From Thermoanaerobaculia bacterium (GTDB lineage Bacteria; Acidobacteriota; Thermoanaerobaculia; Multivoradales; UBA5704): a stretch of DNA of 12,152 bases. The DNA lies in assembly GCA_025937035.1 (NCBI GenBank), contig JAICSG010000055.1, positions 1-12,152 on the forward strand, read 5' to 3'. This document shows positions 1 to 7,679 of this stretch, piece by piece. The notes under the pieces are model-generated. The model saw only the letters and a program-made list of their open reading frames with translations, searched no databases and was not told the DNA's origin. A program made the translations under genes and the position numbers. Position 1 is the first letter of the stretch, and the number at the start of each line of letters is the position of its first letter.

Positions 1-288
1 GAGGCGACGGGGGACCCGGAGGAAGGGCCCGAGCCGGTGGACGCCGAGGAGCCGGAGAGCCTGGCGGTGCGGCGGGAGCTGGCGGGCGTGCTCGGCCGGG
101 CGATCGGCGCCCTGTCGCCGGAGCAGCGGGCGGTGGTCGAGCTGACCTATTACTACGGGCTGGCCTACCCGGAGATCGCGGAGATCGTGGGCTGCCCGGT
201 GAACACGGTGAAAACGCGGATGTTCCACGCCCGCCGGCGGCTGAAGGAGCTGTTGCCGGGGATGGGCGTGTCCGGATACGCGGGTTAG
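1..288 (+). CDS. ECF-type RNA polymerase sigma factor, C-terminal part (5' end outside window)
   Basis: The frame is open from base 1 to the TAG at 286-288, so the gene begins upstream of the window; an internal GTG at 37 is not a convincing start. The 95 visible residues end in a sigma-70 region 4. A stretch opening with LSPEQRAVVELTYYYGL leads into the helix-turn-helix around YPEIAEIVGCPVNTVKTRMFHARRRL, which binds the promoter -35 element (family knowledge). The acidic linker before it (EEGPEPVDAEEPES) is typical of the region 2/region 4 linker in ECF factors. A zinc-finger anti-sigma gene starts 11 bases downstream behind an AGGAGGT ribosome site, the usual sigma/anti-sigma arrangement. 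The ECF group cannot be assigned without region 2. Confidence 0.9.
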   Translation, partial: EATGDPEEGPEPVDAEEPESLAVRRELAGVLGRAIGALSPEQRAVVELTYYYGLAYPEIAEIVGCPVNTVKTRMFHARRRLKELLPGMGVSGYAG

Positions 289-299
289 GAGGTAAGACC

Positions 300-1010
300 A
301 TGCGAGAGCGGGAGGATCACGGCGAGCGGGTCCATCAGCGGGTCTGGGAGCTGCTCCCCTGGTACGCCAACGGAAGCCTTGCCGAACGGGAACGAGAGTG
401 GGTCGAGACCCATCTCGCGGCATGCCTCCGCTGCCAGGAAGAGGAGCGGGTCTGCCGGCACATGGCCGGTGCCGTGGCGCGGGGCGGCGAGATCGCCCCC
501 GCCCCGCACCCGGTGCAGCTCCAGCGGATGCTCGCGCGCATCGAGGAGAGCGAGCTCGAGGAGAGGGAGAGCGCCGGCCGCTGGCGTCTCCTCGCGCCCC
601 TGCGCTCCCTGGTGGCCGCGACTCCCCGCCCCTTGCGCGGGGCCCTGGTGGCCCAGGCCGCCGTGATCCTCCTGCTGGTCGGATTCCTGGCCTGGAGCTT
701 CTGGCGCCCGGGCACCGCCCCCAACCAGCAGCCGGTCTATCGCACGCTGTCCAATCCGGACGCGGCGCCGGTCCCCTCGGTCCGCCTGCGGGTGATGTTC
801 TCCCCCCGGGCGACGGAAAAGGAGATCCGCGAGCTGCTGCACGGGATCCACGGCGAGATCACCGCCGGCCCCTCGCCGAGCGGCGCCTATACGGTCGAGG
901 TGCCCGCCGCCAGCGATCCGGCCGGGGTGGTGCTGGCTCGCCTGCGCTCCGAGCCCCAGGTGGTGATGTTCGCCGAGCCCGCCGCCGGGCCGGGAGAGGC
1001 CGGCCGGTGA
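300..1010 (+). CDS. Membrane anti-sigma factor: zf-HC2 zinc finger, one TM helix, propeptide-like outer domain
   Basis: This 236-residue protein probably holds the upstream sigma factor inactive at the membrane. Residues 34-52 carry the anti-sigma zinc motif HxxxCxxC (H38, C42, C45). A single hydrophobic helix spans about 115-135. The predicted outer part (about 161-227) reads as strand-helix-strand-strand-helix-strand, with a GAYTVEVP strand followed by a helix and RSEPQVVMFAEP. I recognise this as like the N-terminal prodomain of S8 subtilases (fervidolysin/I9-like fold); that match is by eye, not by a profile search. The ATG at 300 follows AGGAGGT with good spacing. The TGA stop overlaps the GTG start of the S8 protease gene (GTGA), indicating translational coupling. 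The likely topology is an inner zinc finger that binds sigma and an outer domain that binds or mimics a propeptide. Confidence 0.88.
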   Translation: MREREDHGERVHQRVWELLPWYANGSLAEREREWVETHLAACLRCQEEERVCRHMAGAVARGGEIAPAPHPVQLQRMLARIEESELEERESAGRWRLLAPLRSLVAATPRPLRGALVAQAAVILLLVGFLAWSFWRPGTAPNQQPVYRTLSNPDAAPVPSVRLRVMFSPRATEKEIRELLHGIHGEITAGPSPSGAYTVEVPAASDPAGVVLARLRSEPQVVMFAEPAAGPGEAGR

Positions 1011-2236
1011 GCACCGCCCTGCTCCGGGGAGCCGGGCTGGGAGCCCTGCTTCTCGGTTCTCTCCTCGTCTTGGGCTGCGGGAGCGCTCCCTCCGGATCCG
1101 GCGAGGGTGGCGCCGCCGCCGCTCCGCCGCCGCTGACCGATCAGCAGGTGATGGTGACCTACCCGCCGGCTCCCCCCTCGCTGTGGAGCCAGCACACCAC
1201 CGAGCTCGCGCAGCAGTACAGCCTCAGCTTCGTCGCCGCCTGGACCATGGAGTCGCTCGGCGAGCAGTGCGTCGTCTTCGAGGTCCCCCGCGGCCGGTCG
1301 GTGCACGAGATCGTCCGGCGTCTCGCTTCGGACCCCCGGGTGAGCCTCGCGCAGCCCGTGGCGACCTTCCGGACCCAGGGGGGCGACCCTTATGCCCAGC
1401 TCCAGCACGGCTCGGCCACCCTGCGGCTCGAGCAGGCGCACCGCTGGGCCACCGGCAAGGGGGTGAAGATCGCCGTGGTGGATACCGGCGTGGACATCGA
1501 TCATCCCGATCTGCGGGACCGGGTGAAGTTCGCGCGCACCTTCGTCGATCGCGGCGAGCGCACCTTCACCAACGACATCCACGGCACCGCCGTGGCCGGG
1601 CTGATCGCGGCGACCGCCGACAACGGCACCGGGATCGCCGGCGCCGCGCCGCAGGCGGAGATCTACGCCCTCAAGGCCTGCTGGGAGCAGCCGCCGGGAG
1701 CCCGCCAGGCGGTGTGCAACAGCTATACGCTGGCCCTGGCGGTGGACTTCGCCCTCGCCAGGATTCCGGACACCCAGATCCTCAACCTCAGCCTGGGCGG
1801 ACCCAACGATCCGATCCTCGGCAAGCTGATCGACCGCGCCCTGGCCAAGGGGATCGTGGTGGTGGCGGCCGACGGCGGCCCCAACCAGGACTTCCCCGCC
1901 AGTCACAAGGGGGTGATCGGGGTGATGGGGAGCGACGACCTCAACGGTCCCCCCTCCGTACCGGCCGGGCACCCGCGCGCCGCTCTGGCCGCGCCGGGGG
2001 TGGACATCCTGACCACCATGCCCCACGGCACCTACGACCTCTTCTCCGGCAGCTCGGCCGCCGCCGCCGAGGTCTCCGGCATCGCCGCCCTCCTGCTGGA
2101 GAAGAACCCGAAGCTCACCCCCGCCCAGCTCGCGGCCATCCTCCAGAAGACCGCCCGCCCCATCGACGCCGACCCGGTGAGCGAAGTGGACGCCTGCGCC
2201 GCCCTCGCGACTCTCACCGGGGGCGGGTGCAAATAG
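1007..2236 (+). CDS. S8 family (subtilisin-like) serine protease lipoprotein, atypical active site
   Basis: This 409-residue protein starts at a GTG overlapping the anti-sigma stop. Residues 1-24 form a lipoprotein signal ending in the lipobox VLGC (C24), so the mature protein should be lipid-anchored outside the inner membrane. A low-complexity Gly/Ala/Pro linker follows. A propeptide-like domain spans about 46-122 and ends in LASDPRVSLAQP. The subtilase domain has D159 (VVDTGVD), H192 (DIHGTAVAG), the substrate-cleft strand NLSLGG (260-265) and S350 (FSGSSAAAAEVSG). Two features are odd. The usual AAGN carrying the oxyanion Asn reads AADG (G290), and the usual Pro after the catalytic Ser is Ala. 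Cys pairs at 225/237 and near the C-terminus may form disulfides. Linkage to the sigma/anti-sigma pair suggests a role in envelope signalling. It could be a slow protease or a non-catalytic binder. Confidence 0.88.
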   Translation: MSTALLRGAGLGALLLGSLLVLGCGSAPSGSGEGGAAAAPPPLTDQQVMVTYPPAPPSLWSQHTTELAQQYSLSFVAAWTMESLGEQCVVFEVPRGRSVHEIVRRLASDPRVSLAQPVATFRTQGGDPYAQLQHGSATLRLEQAHRWATGKGVKIAVVDTGVDIDHPDLRDRVKFARTFVDRGERTFTNDIHGTAVAGLIAATADNGTGIAGAAPQAEIYALKACWEQPPGARQAVCNSYTLALAVDFALARIPDTQILNLSLGGPNDPILGKLIDRALAKGIVVVAADGGPNQDFPASHKGVIGVMGSDDLNGPPSVPAGHPRAALAAPGVDILTTMPHGTYDLFSGSSAAAAEVSGIAALLLEKNPKLTPAQLAAILQKTARPIDADPVSEVDACAALATLTGGGCK

Positions 2237-2262
2237 ATCTCTGACAGAGAATCCCCTTCCGA

Positions 2263-2284
2263 GCGTCCGCCCGCCGGCGGACGC
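2263..2284. other. GC-rich 9-bp hairpin between S8 protease and corA
   Basis: The arms GCGTCCGCC (2263-2271) and GGCGGACGC (2276-2284) are perfectly complementary around a 4-base loop. No T-run follows on either strand, so it is not a classic intrinsic terminator. The right arm ends two bases before the corA ribosome site (AAGGAGG, 2286-2292). It may protect or separate the two transcripts, or affect corA translation. The function is inferred. Confidence 0.5.
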
Positions 2285-2296
2285 CAAGGAGGAGGC

Positions 2297-3388
<1,092 letters not shown>

Positions 3389-5956
3389 TTGAAGCTGAAG
3401 GACATCCAGCTCTCCAAGCTGACCTCTCTGCTCAGCCTGTTCTTCTTCGGGCTGGCCCTGTGGCTGCTCCGCCGCGAGTTGGCGGGCTTCCGCTACAAGG
3501 ACATCATCCTCTTCTTCCACAACCTGCCGGCGCACCGGGTCACGATGGCGCTCGCCTTCACCGCCCTGAGCTACCTCGCGCTCACCTGCTACGACGCGCT
3601 CGCCCTGCGCTACATCGGCAAGCGCATCCACTACTGGAAGGTCGCCCTCGCCTCCTTCGCCGGCTACGCCTTCAGCAACACCCTCGGGCTCCCCCTGTTC
3701 ACCGGCACCCCCCTGCGCGCCCGCCTCTACTCGGGCTGGGGGATGACGGCGATCGACATCACCCGCGTGGTGCTGTTCAGCTACATCACCTTCTGGCTGG
3801 GGTTCATCGGCCTCTCGGGCGCGGCCTTCCTGCTGGAGCCGATCGCCGTGCCGGCGCTGCTGCACCTGCCGATGGCGAGCGCGCGGCCGGTGGGCATCCT
3901 GTTCCTGAGCCTGATCGCCGCCTTCCTCGTCGCCTCGTTCGTGCGCAAGCGGCCGTTCGTCTTCAAGGGGCTGGAATTCTCGGTCCCCCGGCCGCCGATG
4001 GCCGCGGCGCAGATCGCCGTCGCCTCGCTCGACTGGGCCTTCGCGGCGACCGTGCTCTACGCCCTGCTCCCCTCCTCCTGGCACATCACCTACGTCCACT
4101 TCCTGGGCATCTTCCTGTTCGCCCAGGTGGCCGGGCTGCTCAGCCACGTCCCCGGCGGGCTCGGGGTGTTCGAGTCGATGATGGTGCTGCTGATGCCGCC
4201 CGAGCCGCCGCGGGGCGAGGCCGACCTGCTGGCCGCGATGGTCGCCTTCCGCGGCGTCTACTACCTCCTGCCGCTGCTGATCGCCGCCGTCTCCCTCGGC
4301 GCCCACGAGGTGGTGCGCCGCCGCGAGCAGGTGGGCAAGATCGCCCGCATCTTCGGCGGCCGGGCGCCGGACGTGGTGCCGCAGATCCTCGCCGTCACCA
4401 CCTTCCTGGGCGGCGCCATCCTGCTGATCTCCGGGGCCACCCCCGAGGTGCACTCGCGCCTCTCCTGGCTCAACGACATCCTGCCGCTGCCGATCATCGA
4501 GTTCTCCCACTTCCTCGGCAGCCTGGCCGGGGTCGCCCTCCTCTTCCTGGCGATCGGCCTCCAGCGGCGCCTCGACGCGGCCTACCAGCTCACCCTGGTG
4601 ATGCTCGGCGGCGGCATCGTCCTCTCCCTGGCCAAGGGCCTCGACTGGGAGGAGGCGCTGATCCTGTCGCTGATGCTCGCGGCGCTCGCCCCCTGCCATC
4701 GCTACTTCTACCGCAAGACCTCGCTCACCTCCGAGCCGTTCACGCCGGGGTGGAGCGTGGCGATCATCATCGTCATCCTGGGCACCCTCTGGCTGGGCTT
4801 CTTCGCCTACAAGCACGTCGATTACTCCCGCGAGCTGTGGTGGCGCTTCAGCCTCTTCGGCAACGCGCCGCGCTTCCTGCGCGCCTCGGTGGCGGCGGTG
4901 GCGGTGGCCCTGGGGGTCGCCCTGCGCCACCTGCTCCGCCCGGCGGCCCCCGAGCCCGAGCCCCCCACCGAGGAGGAGATCGACCACGCCGCCCGCATCG
5001 CCGCCGCCTCGCCGCGCACCTACGCCTACCTGGCCCTGCTCGGCGACAAGGAGCTGCTCTTCAACGAGACCGGTACCGCCTACGTGATGTTCGGGGTCGA
5101 GCGCCGGAGCTGGGTGTCGATGGGCGGTCCGGTGGGCCCCGAGAAGGAGCGCGCCGAGCTGGTCTGGAAGTTCCGCGAGCTGGTGGACCGCCACGACGGC
5201 TGGACCTGCTTCTACCAGGTCAGCGAGCGGATGCTCCACCTCTACGTCGACCTCGGGCTGACCCTGATCAAGCTGGGCGAGGAGGCGCGGGTGCCCCTGA
5301 CCGGCTTCACCATCGAGGGGAGGAACCGCAAGAAGCTGCGCCACGCCTGGCGCCGGGCCGGCGAGGAGGGGTGCACCTTCGAGGTGATCCCGGCGGAGGA
5401 GATCCCGGCGCTGATGCCGGACATCGAGCGGATCTCGGACGACTGGCTGCGCACCAAGAACACCCGCGAGAAGGGGTTCTCGCTCGGCTTCTTCGACCAG
5501 GGCTACCTGAAGCGCCTGCCGCTCGCCCTGGTGCGCAAGGAGGGGCGGATCGTCGCCTTCGCCAACCTCTGGCCGGGCGGCGAGCAGGAGGAGATCTCGA
5601 TCGACCTCATGCGCCACGTGGTCGACGCGCCGCTGGGGGTGATGGACTACCTGTTCATCGAGCTGATGCTCTATGGCTCGCAGCAGGGGTACCGCTGGTT
5701 CAACCTCGGCATGGCCCCCTTCGCCGGCCTGGAGGCGCGCTCGATCGCCCCCATGTGGAGCCGCCTGGGCTCGATGGTCTACCGCCACGGCGAGCACTTC
5801 TACAACTTCCAGGGCCTGCGGGCCTATAAAGACAAGTTCGATCCCGTCTGGGAGCCCCGTTACCTCGCCTGCCCCGGCGGCCTCGCCTTCCCGCTCGTCC
5901 TGGCGGACATCGCGGCGCTGATCGGGCGGGGGTTCCGGGGGGTGGTGGCGAAGTAG
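3389..5956 (+). CDS. mprF: Bifunctional aminoacyl-phosphatidylglycerol synthase/flippase MprF
   Basis: This 855-residue protein is close to known MprF proteins (about 840). MprF transfers an amino acid from aminoacyl-tRNA to phosphatidylglycerol and flips the product outward, lowering negative surface charge and protecting against cationic peptides (family knowledge). Residues 1 to about 510 form a large multi-helix membrane region, including the flippase-type stretch near LPLFTGTPLRARLYSGWG and SHVPGGLGVFESMMVLL. From about 532 a soluble DUF2156/LPG-synthase C-terminal domain follows, with GRNRKKLRHAWRRA, EEISIDLMRHV and GYRWFNLGMAPFAGLE. The start is TTG immediately after the corA TGA, with GGAAGGG about ten bases upstream; no nearby in-frame ATG competes. 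Which amino acid is transferred (Lys, Ala or other) cannot be read from the sequence. Confidence 0.93.
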   Translation: MKLKDIQLSKLTSLLSLFFFGLALWLLRRELAGFRYKDIILFFHNLPAHRVTMALAFTALSYLALTCYDALALRYIGKRIHYWKVALASFAGYAFSNTLGLPLFTGTPLRARLYSGWGMTAIDITRVVLFSYITFWLGFIGLSGAAFLLEPIAVPALLHLPMASARPVGILFLSLIAAFLVASFVRKRPFVFKGLEFSVPRPPMAAAQIAVASLDWAFAATVLYALLPSSWHITYVHFLGIFLFAQVAGLLSHVPGGLGVFESMMVLLMPPEPPRGEADLLAAMVAFRGVYYLLPLLIAAVSLGAHEVVRRREQVGKIARIFGGRAPDVVPQILAVTTFLGGAILLISGATPEVHSRLSWLNDILPLPIIEFSHFLGSLAGVALLFLAIGLQRRLDAAYQLTLVMLGGGIVLSLAKGLDWEEALILSLMLAALAPCHRYFYRKTSLTSEPFTPGWSVAIIIVILGTLWLGFFAYKHVDYSRELWWRFSLFGNAPRFLRASVAAVAVALGVALRHLLRPAAPEPEPPTEEEIDHAARIAAASPRTYAYLALLGDKELLFNETGTAYVMFGVERRSWVSMGGPVGPEKERAELVWKFRELVDRHDGWTCFYQVSERMLHLYVDLGLTLIKLGEEARVPLTGFTIEGRNRKKLRHAWRRAGEEGCTFEVIPAEEIPALMPDIERISDDWLRTKNTREKGFSLGFFDQGYLKRLPLALVRKEGRIVAFANLWPGGEQEEISIDLMRHVVDAPLGVMDYLFIELMLYGSQQGYRWFNLGMAPFAGLEARSIAPMWSRLGSMVYRHGEHFYNFQGLRAYKDKFDPVWEPRYLACPGGLAFPLVLADIAALIGRGFRGVVAK

Positions 5957-5965
5957 GGCCGCCCC

Positions 5966-5989
5966 AAAAACACCGCCCCTCCGGGGCGG
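5966..5989 (-). terminator. Rho-independent terminator facing the minus strand
   Basis: Read on the minus strand, a 7-bp GC stem CCGCCCC-GGA-GGGGCGG (5989 to 5973) is followed by TG and five T (5970-5966), a compact intrinsic terminator. It lies just past the orfB end of the IS and would stop minus-strand transcription before it runs antisense into mprF. On the plus strand the same hairpin follows the mprF stop by 16 bases but has no U-run, so it would at best be a weak terminator or mRNA end-protector for mprF. Confidence 0.65.
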
Positions 5990-6028
5990 GCCCTCATCAC
6001 CCCGGCCCTCTTCTCCCGGCCTCCCCCC

Positions 6029-6055
6029 TGAACTTCCCCCGGTTTCGGGGACACC
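6029..6055 (+). repeat. IS3 terminal inverted repeat, orfB end
   Basis: The repeat begins TGAACTTCCCCCGGT and ends GGACACC. It matches the reverse complement of 7322-7348 at 23 of 27 positions; the differences are at positions 3, 4, 15 and 19. Confidence 0.85.
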
Positions 6056-6058
6056 GAG

Positions 6059-6973
6059 TTAAGGGTACACGGCTGGAGAGGCCTCCTCCCCCAGCCCATT
6101 CGACTCCAGCTTACGTTCCTGTTGCGCCTTCTCAAAGGTCGCCGGGCTCCGATAGCCCAACGACGAATGCAGACGCTGCCGGTTGTAGAACACCTCGATG
6201 TACTCGAACAGCTCCGACTGCGCCTGCTGGCGCGTCTGGTAGTGATCGTAACCTTCCAACTCGGCCTTCAGGGTGCTGAAAAAACTCTCCACCACGGCGT
6301 TGTCGTAGCAATCGCCGCGACGGCTCATACTCACCTGCACGCCCAGCCGCGATAACTCTGCCTGGTAGTCCGAGCAGGTGTACTGGCACCCCCGATCACT
6401 GTGGTGGAGAAGGCCGCGTGATGGCTGGCGCTGCTCCACCGCCATGTCCAACGCCGCCAGCGCCAACTCGTGAGTGATGCGATCACTACAGGCCCAACCC
6501 ACCACCCGCCGCGAGCACAGGTCTAGCAGCGCCGCCAGGTACAGCCAGCCGTCCCGCGTCCACAGGTACGTGATGTCACCGGCCCAGACCGTATCCAGGC
6601 CAGCCACCGAGAACTGCCGATCCAGATGATTGGGCGCTACCGGGTGCCCAGCTACCGACCGGGTGGTCACCCGGAAGCTGCGCCGACGCCGCGCCTGCAA
6701 GCCGTCGCGGCGCATCAGCCGCTCCACCCGATGCTTGCCGCACCGCACCCCCTGCTGTTTCAGCGTCCGGTACACCCGCGGACTGCCATACCGGCCCCGC
6801 GACTGCTGCGACACCGCGCGAATGTGCACCAAAAGCTTGCGATCTTCTCGGGCGCGTGGGGCCTCGGGATGCTGGCGCCAACGGTAAAAACCGCTGCGCG
6901 AGACCCCGAGGACCCGACACATCGTCTGGACCCGAAACTCCTTACCGTGCTCGACCATGAACGCGTACTTCAC
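6059..6973 (-). CDS. IS3-family transposase OrfB (DDE catalytic subunit)
   Basis: This 304-residue protein is the catalytic half of the IS3 transposase. An N-terminal HTH-like part (MCRVLGVSRSGFYRWRQ) and an HTH_21-type segment (YGSPRVYRTLKQQGVRCGKHRVERLM) precede the rve core. The catalytic residues are D133 (WAGDITYLWT), D193 (HHSDRGCQY) and E229 (DNAVVESFFSTLK). The 35-residue D-E spacing and the Lys seven residues after the Glu (K236) are the IS3 hallmark. The nominal start is a GTG at 6973 overlapping the orfA TGA. In IS3 elements the active enzyme is the OrfAB fusion made by frameshifting, and the -1 frame here is open from the A7 run through this GTG. The stop lies only four bases inside the terminal repeat. 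Confidence 0.95.
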   Translation of the reverse strand: MKYAFMVEHGKEFRVQTMCRVLGVSRSGFYRWRQHPEAPRAREDRKLLVHIRAVSQQSRGRYGSPRVYRTLKQQGVRCGKHRVERLMRRDGLQARRRRSFRVTTRSVAGHPVAPNHLDRQFSVAGLDTVWAGDITYLWTRDGWLYLAALLDLCSRRVVGWACSDRITHELALAALDMAVEQRQPSRGLLHHSDRGCQYTCSDYQAELSRLGVQVSMSRRGDCYDNAVVESFFSTLKAELEGYDHYQTRQQAQSELFEYIEVFYNRQRLHSSLGYRSPATFEKAQQERKLESNGLGEEASPAVYP

Positions 6974-7287
6974 GGCTGGCGGGGACCCGAGAAGATCGCC
7001 AACGCTTTTTTTAGGATGTCCCGCTCCTCCTGCAGCCGGGCGATCTCCCGATGCAGACGACGCAGCTCTTCGTCTTCCGGTTTCTGGTGACCCTTGCCGG
7101 GGAACGCCTGCGCTCCCTCCTGCTTGAGCTCCTCGCGCCAGCGACGGATCAGCTTCGGATCCAACTCCAGATCCCGAGCCACCTGGGACAGACGATGACC
7201 TCCTTCGGTCACCATCCGCACCGCCTCTTCTTTGAACTCCCGAGGAAAGGTCCGTCTCGTTCTGACTTTACTCCGTATCTTGCTCAT
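6970..7287 (-). CDS. IS3-family transposase OrfA (HTH/leucine-zipper subunit)
   Basis: With the ATG at 7287 this is 105 residues; a GTG at 7302 would add five. I prefer the ATG because GAGGTG lies a good distance upstream of it. The protein has an HTH_Tnp_1 domain (FPREFKEEAVRMVTEGG, then LSQVARDLELDPKLIRRWREEL) that binds the terminal repeats. A leucine-zipper-like coiled coil follows (EELRRLHREIARLQEERDILKKAL) and mediates dimer formation in this family. The tail after the slippery site (ALAIFSGPRQP) is the short product; a -1 shift replaces it by an open frame into OrfB. OrfA alone usually acts as a repressor of transposition (family knowledge). Confidence 0.93.
   Translation of the reverse strand: MSKIRSKVRTRRTFPREFKEEAVRMVTEGGHRLSQVARDLELDPKLIRRWREELKQEGAQAFPGKGHQKPEDEELRRLHREIARLQEERDILKKALAIFSGPRQP
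7006..7012 (-). promoter_or_regulatory. Programmed -1 frameshift site (A7) joining orfA and orfB
   Basis: On the minus strand the orfA codons CTA AAA AAA GCG contain seven A followed by G, a standard slippery heptamer read as A AAA AAA. After a -1 slip the frame continues AGC GTT GGC GAT and so on, without a stop, into the orfB GTG and beyond, giving an OrfAB fusion. No pseudoknot was worked out. Confidence 0.85.
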
Positions 7288-7321
7288 GCGACACCTCGTC
7301 ACCCATTATCGGGCTTTTTGA

Positions 7322-7348
7322 GGTGTCCACGATACCGGGGGAAGCCCA
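7322..7348 (-). repeat. IS3 terminal inverted repeat, orfA end
   Basis: Read inward on the minus strand it begins TGGGCTTCCCCCGGTAT and ends GGACACC, the partner of 6029-6055 (23/27). It lies upstream of orfA, as expected for the left end of an IS3 element. Confidence 0.85.
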
Positions 7349-7457
7349 GAGAGCCCCAAAGATCCACAAGCCCCGTAGGGCCGGCAGATCTTTGCCGATT
7401 GGCGGCTCCCGCTAAGGTGTCGGCCCTGCGGGCTCCAGGAGGGGAGAGGCGGACTGG

Positions 7458-7479
7458 GCCTGGGGTTGACACCCCAGGC
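7458..7479. repeat. Perfect 9-bp inverted repeat, REP-like
   Basis: GCCTGGGGT (7458-7466) pairs perfectly with ACCCCAGGC (7471-7479) around TGAC. It is not followed by a T-run on either strand, so it is not an obvious terminator. Confidence 0.6.
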
Positions 7480-7488
7480 TGAGCAAAT

Positions 7489-7505
7489 TCCGCCCTGCGG
7501 GCGGA
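7489..7505. repeat. 7-bp inverted repeat with TGC loop, REP-like
   Basis: TCCGCCC-TGC-GGGCGGA forms a perfect 7-bp stem. It lies 9 bases after the 7458-7479 hairpin, so the two form a closely spaced pair. Confidence 0.55.
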
Positions 7506-7609
7506 GCGAGATCCCTTACCTGTAATCGGGGACCGACTCACGCTTCCTATGCGCCCTCCCCAGGCGGATGGTAGAGCCCCGGAGGTTTTAAGGCAAAGGC
7601 GGCGCCCGC

Positions 7610-7637
7610 TTGGAAACAATTTGCCTCTGGGTATAAT
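7610..7637 (+). promoter_or_regulatory. Sigma-70-type promoter for the reductase gene
   Basis: A perfect TATAAT (-10, 7632-7637) is preceded by TTGGAA (-35, 7610-7615; 4/6 match to TTGACA) with a 16-base spacer. Transcription would start near 7644 and give a 36-base leader before the ATG at 7680. No strong Shine-Dalgarno site is seen in that leader. Confidence 0.65.
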
Positions 7638-7679
7638 CTATCGATCACCCTGGCAACCTAACATCTTGCTGATATTCCC

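Larger units (their letters stand above)
6029..7348 (-). mobile_element. Complete IS3-family insertion sequence (1320 bp)
   Basis: The element is bounded by 27-bp imperfect inverted repeats that both begin 5'-TG and end CA-3', the IS3-family signature. It contains orfA (HTH plus coiled coil) and orfB (DDE integrase-type) with a -1 frameshift site between them. The length fits the family (about 1.2-1.55 kb). All parts look intact, so it may be active. The flanking triplets (CCC before 6029, GAG after 7348) do not match, so no target duplication is visible. This may reflect old insertion, recombination between copies, or an end misplaced by a few bases. It sits 72 bases downstream of mprF and disrupts no recognisable gene. 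Confidence 0.9.
7349..7609. other. Gene-free, palindrome-rich stretch between the IS and the reductase gene
   Basis: No convincing ORF is present here. The stretch holds four inverted repeats. They are CAAAGATC/GATCTTTG (7357-7364 and 7387-7394), GCCC-TGC-GGGC (7423-7433), a 9-bp hairpin at 7458-7479 and a 7-bp hairpin at 7489-7505. The word CCCTGCGGGC occurs twice (7424-7433 and 7493-7502). The texture resembles dispersed REP-like intergenic elements or the worn remains of another mobile element; this is an inference. Confidence 0.5.

Noticed and set aside
398..1006. Possible upstream extension of the protease gene.
   Set aside because: The frame is open but overlaps the anti-sigma gene. 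The GTG at 1007 starts a proper lipoprotein signal, while the extension is Arg/Pro/Gly-rich noise.
7305..7329. TGGACA and GATAAT on the minus strand as an orfA promoter.
   Set aside because: The spacing is only 13 bases, too short for a standard promoter, and the TGGACA is part of the terminal repeat.
7299..7619. A 106-codon minus-strand ORF between the IS and the reductase.
   Set aside because: It runs through palindromic DNA and into the IS terminal repeat, has no ribosome site I can see and no family resemblance.
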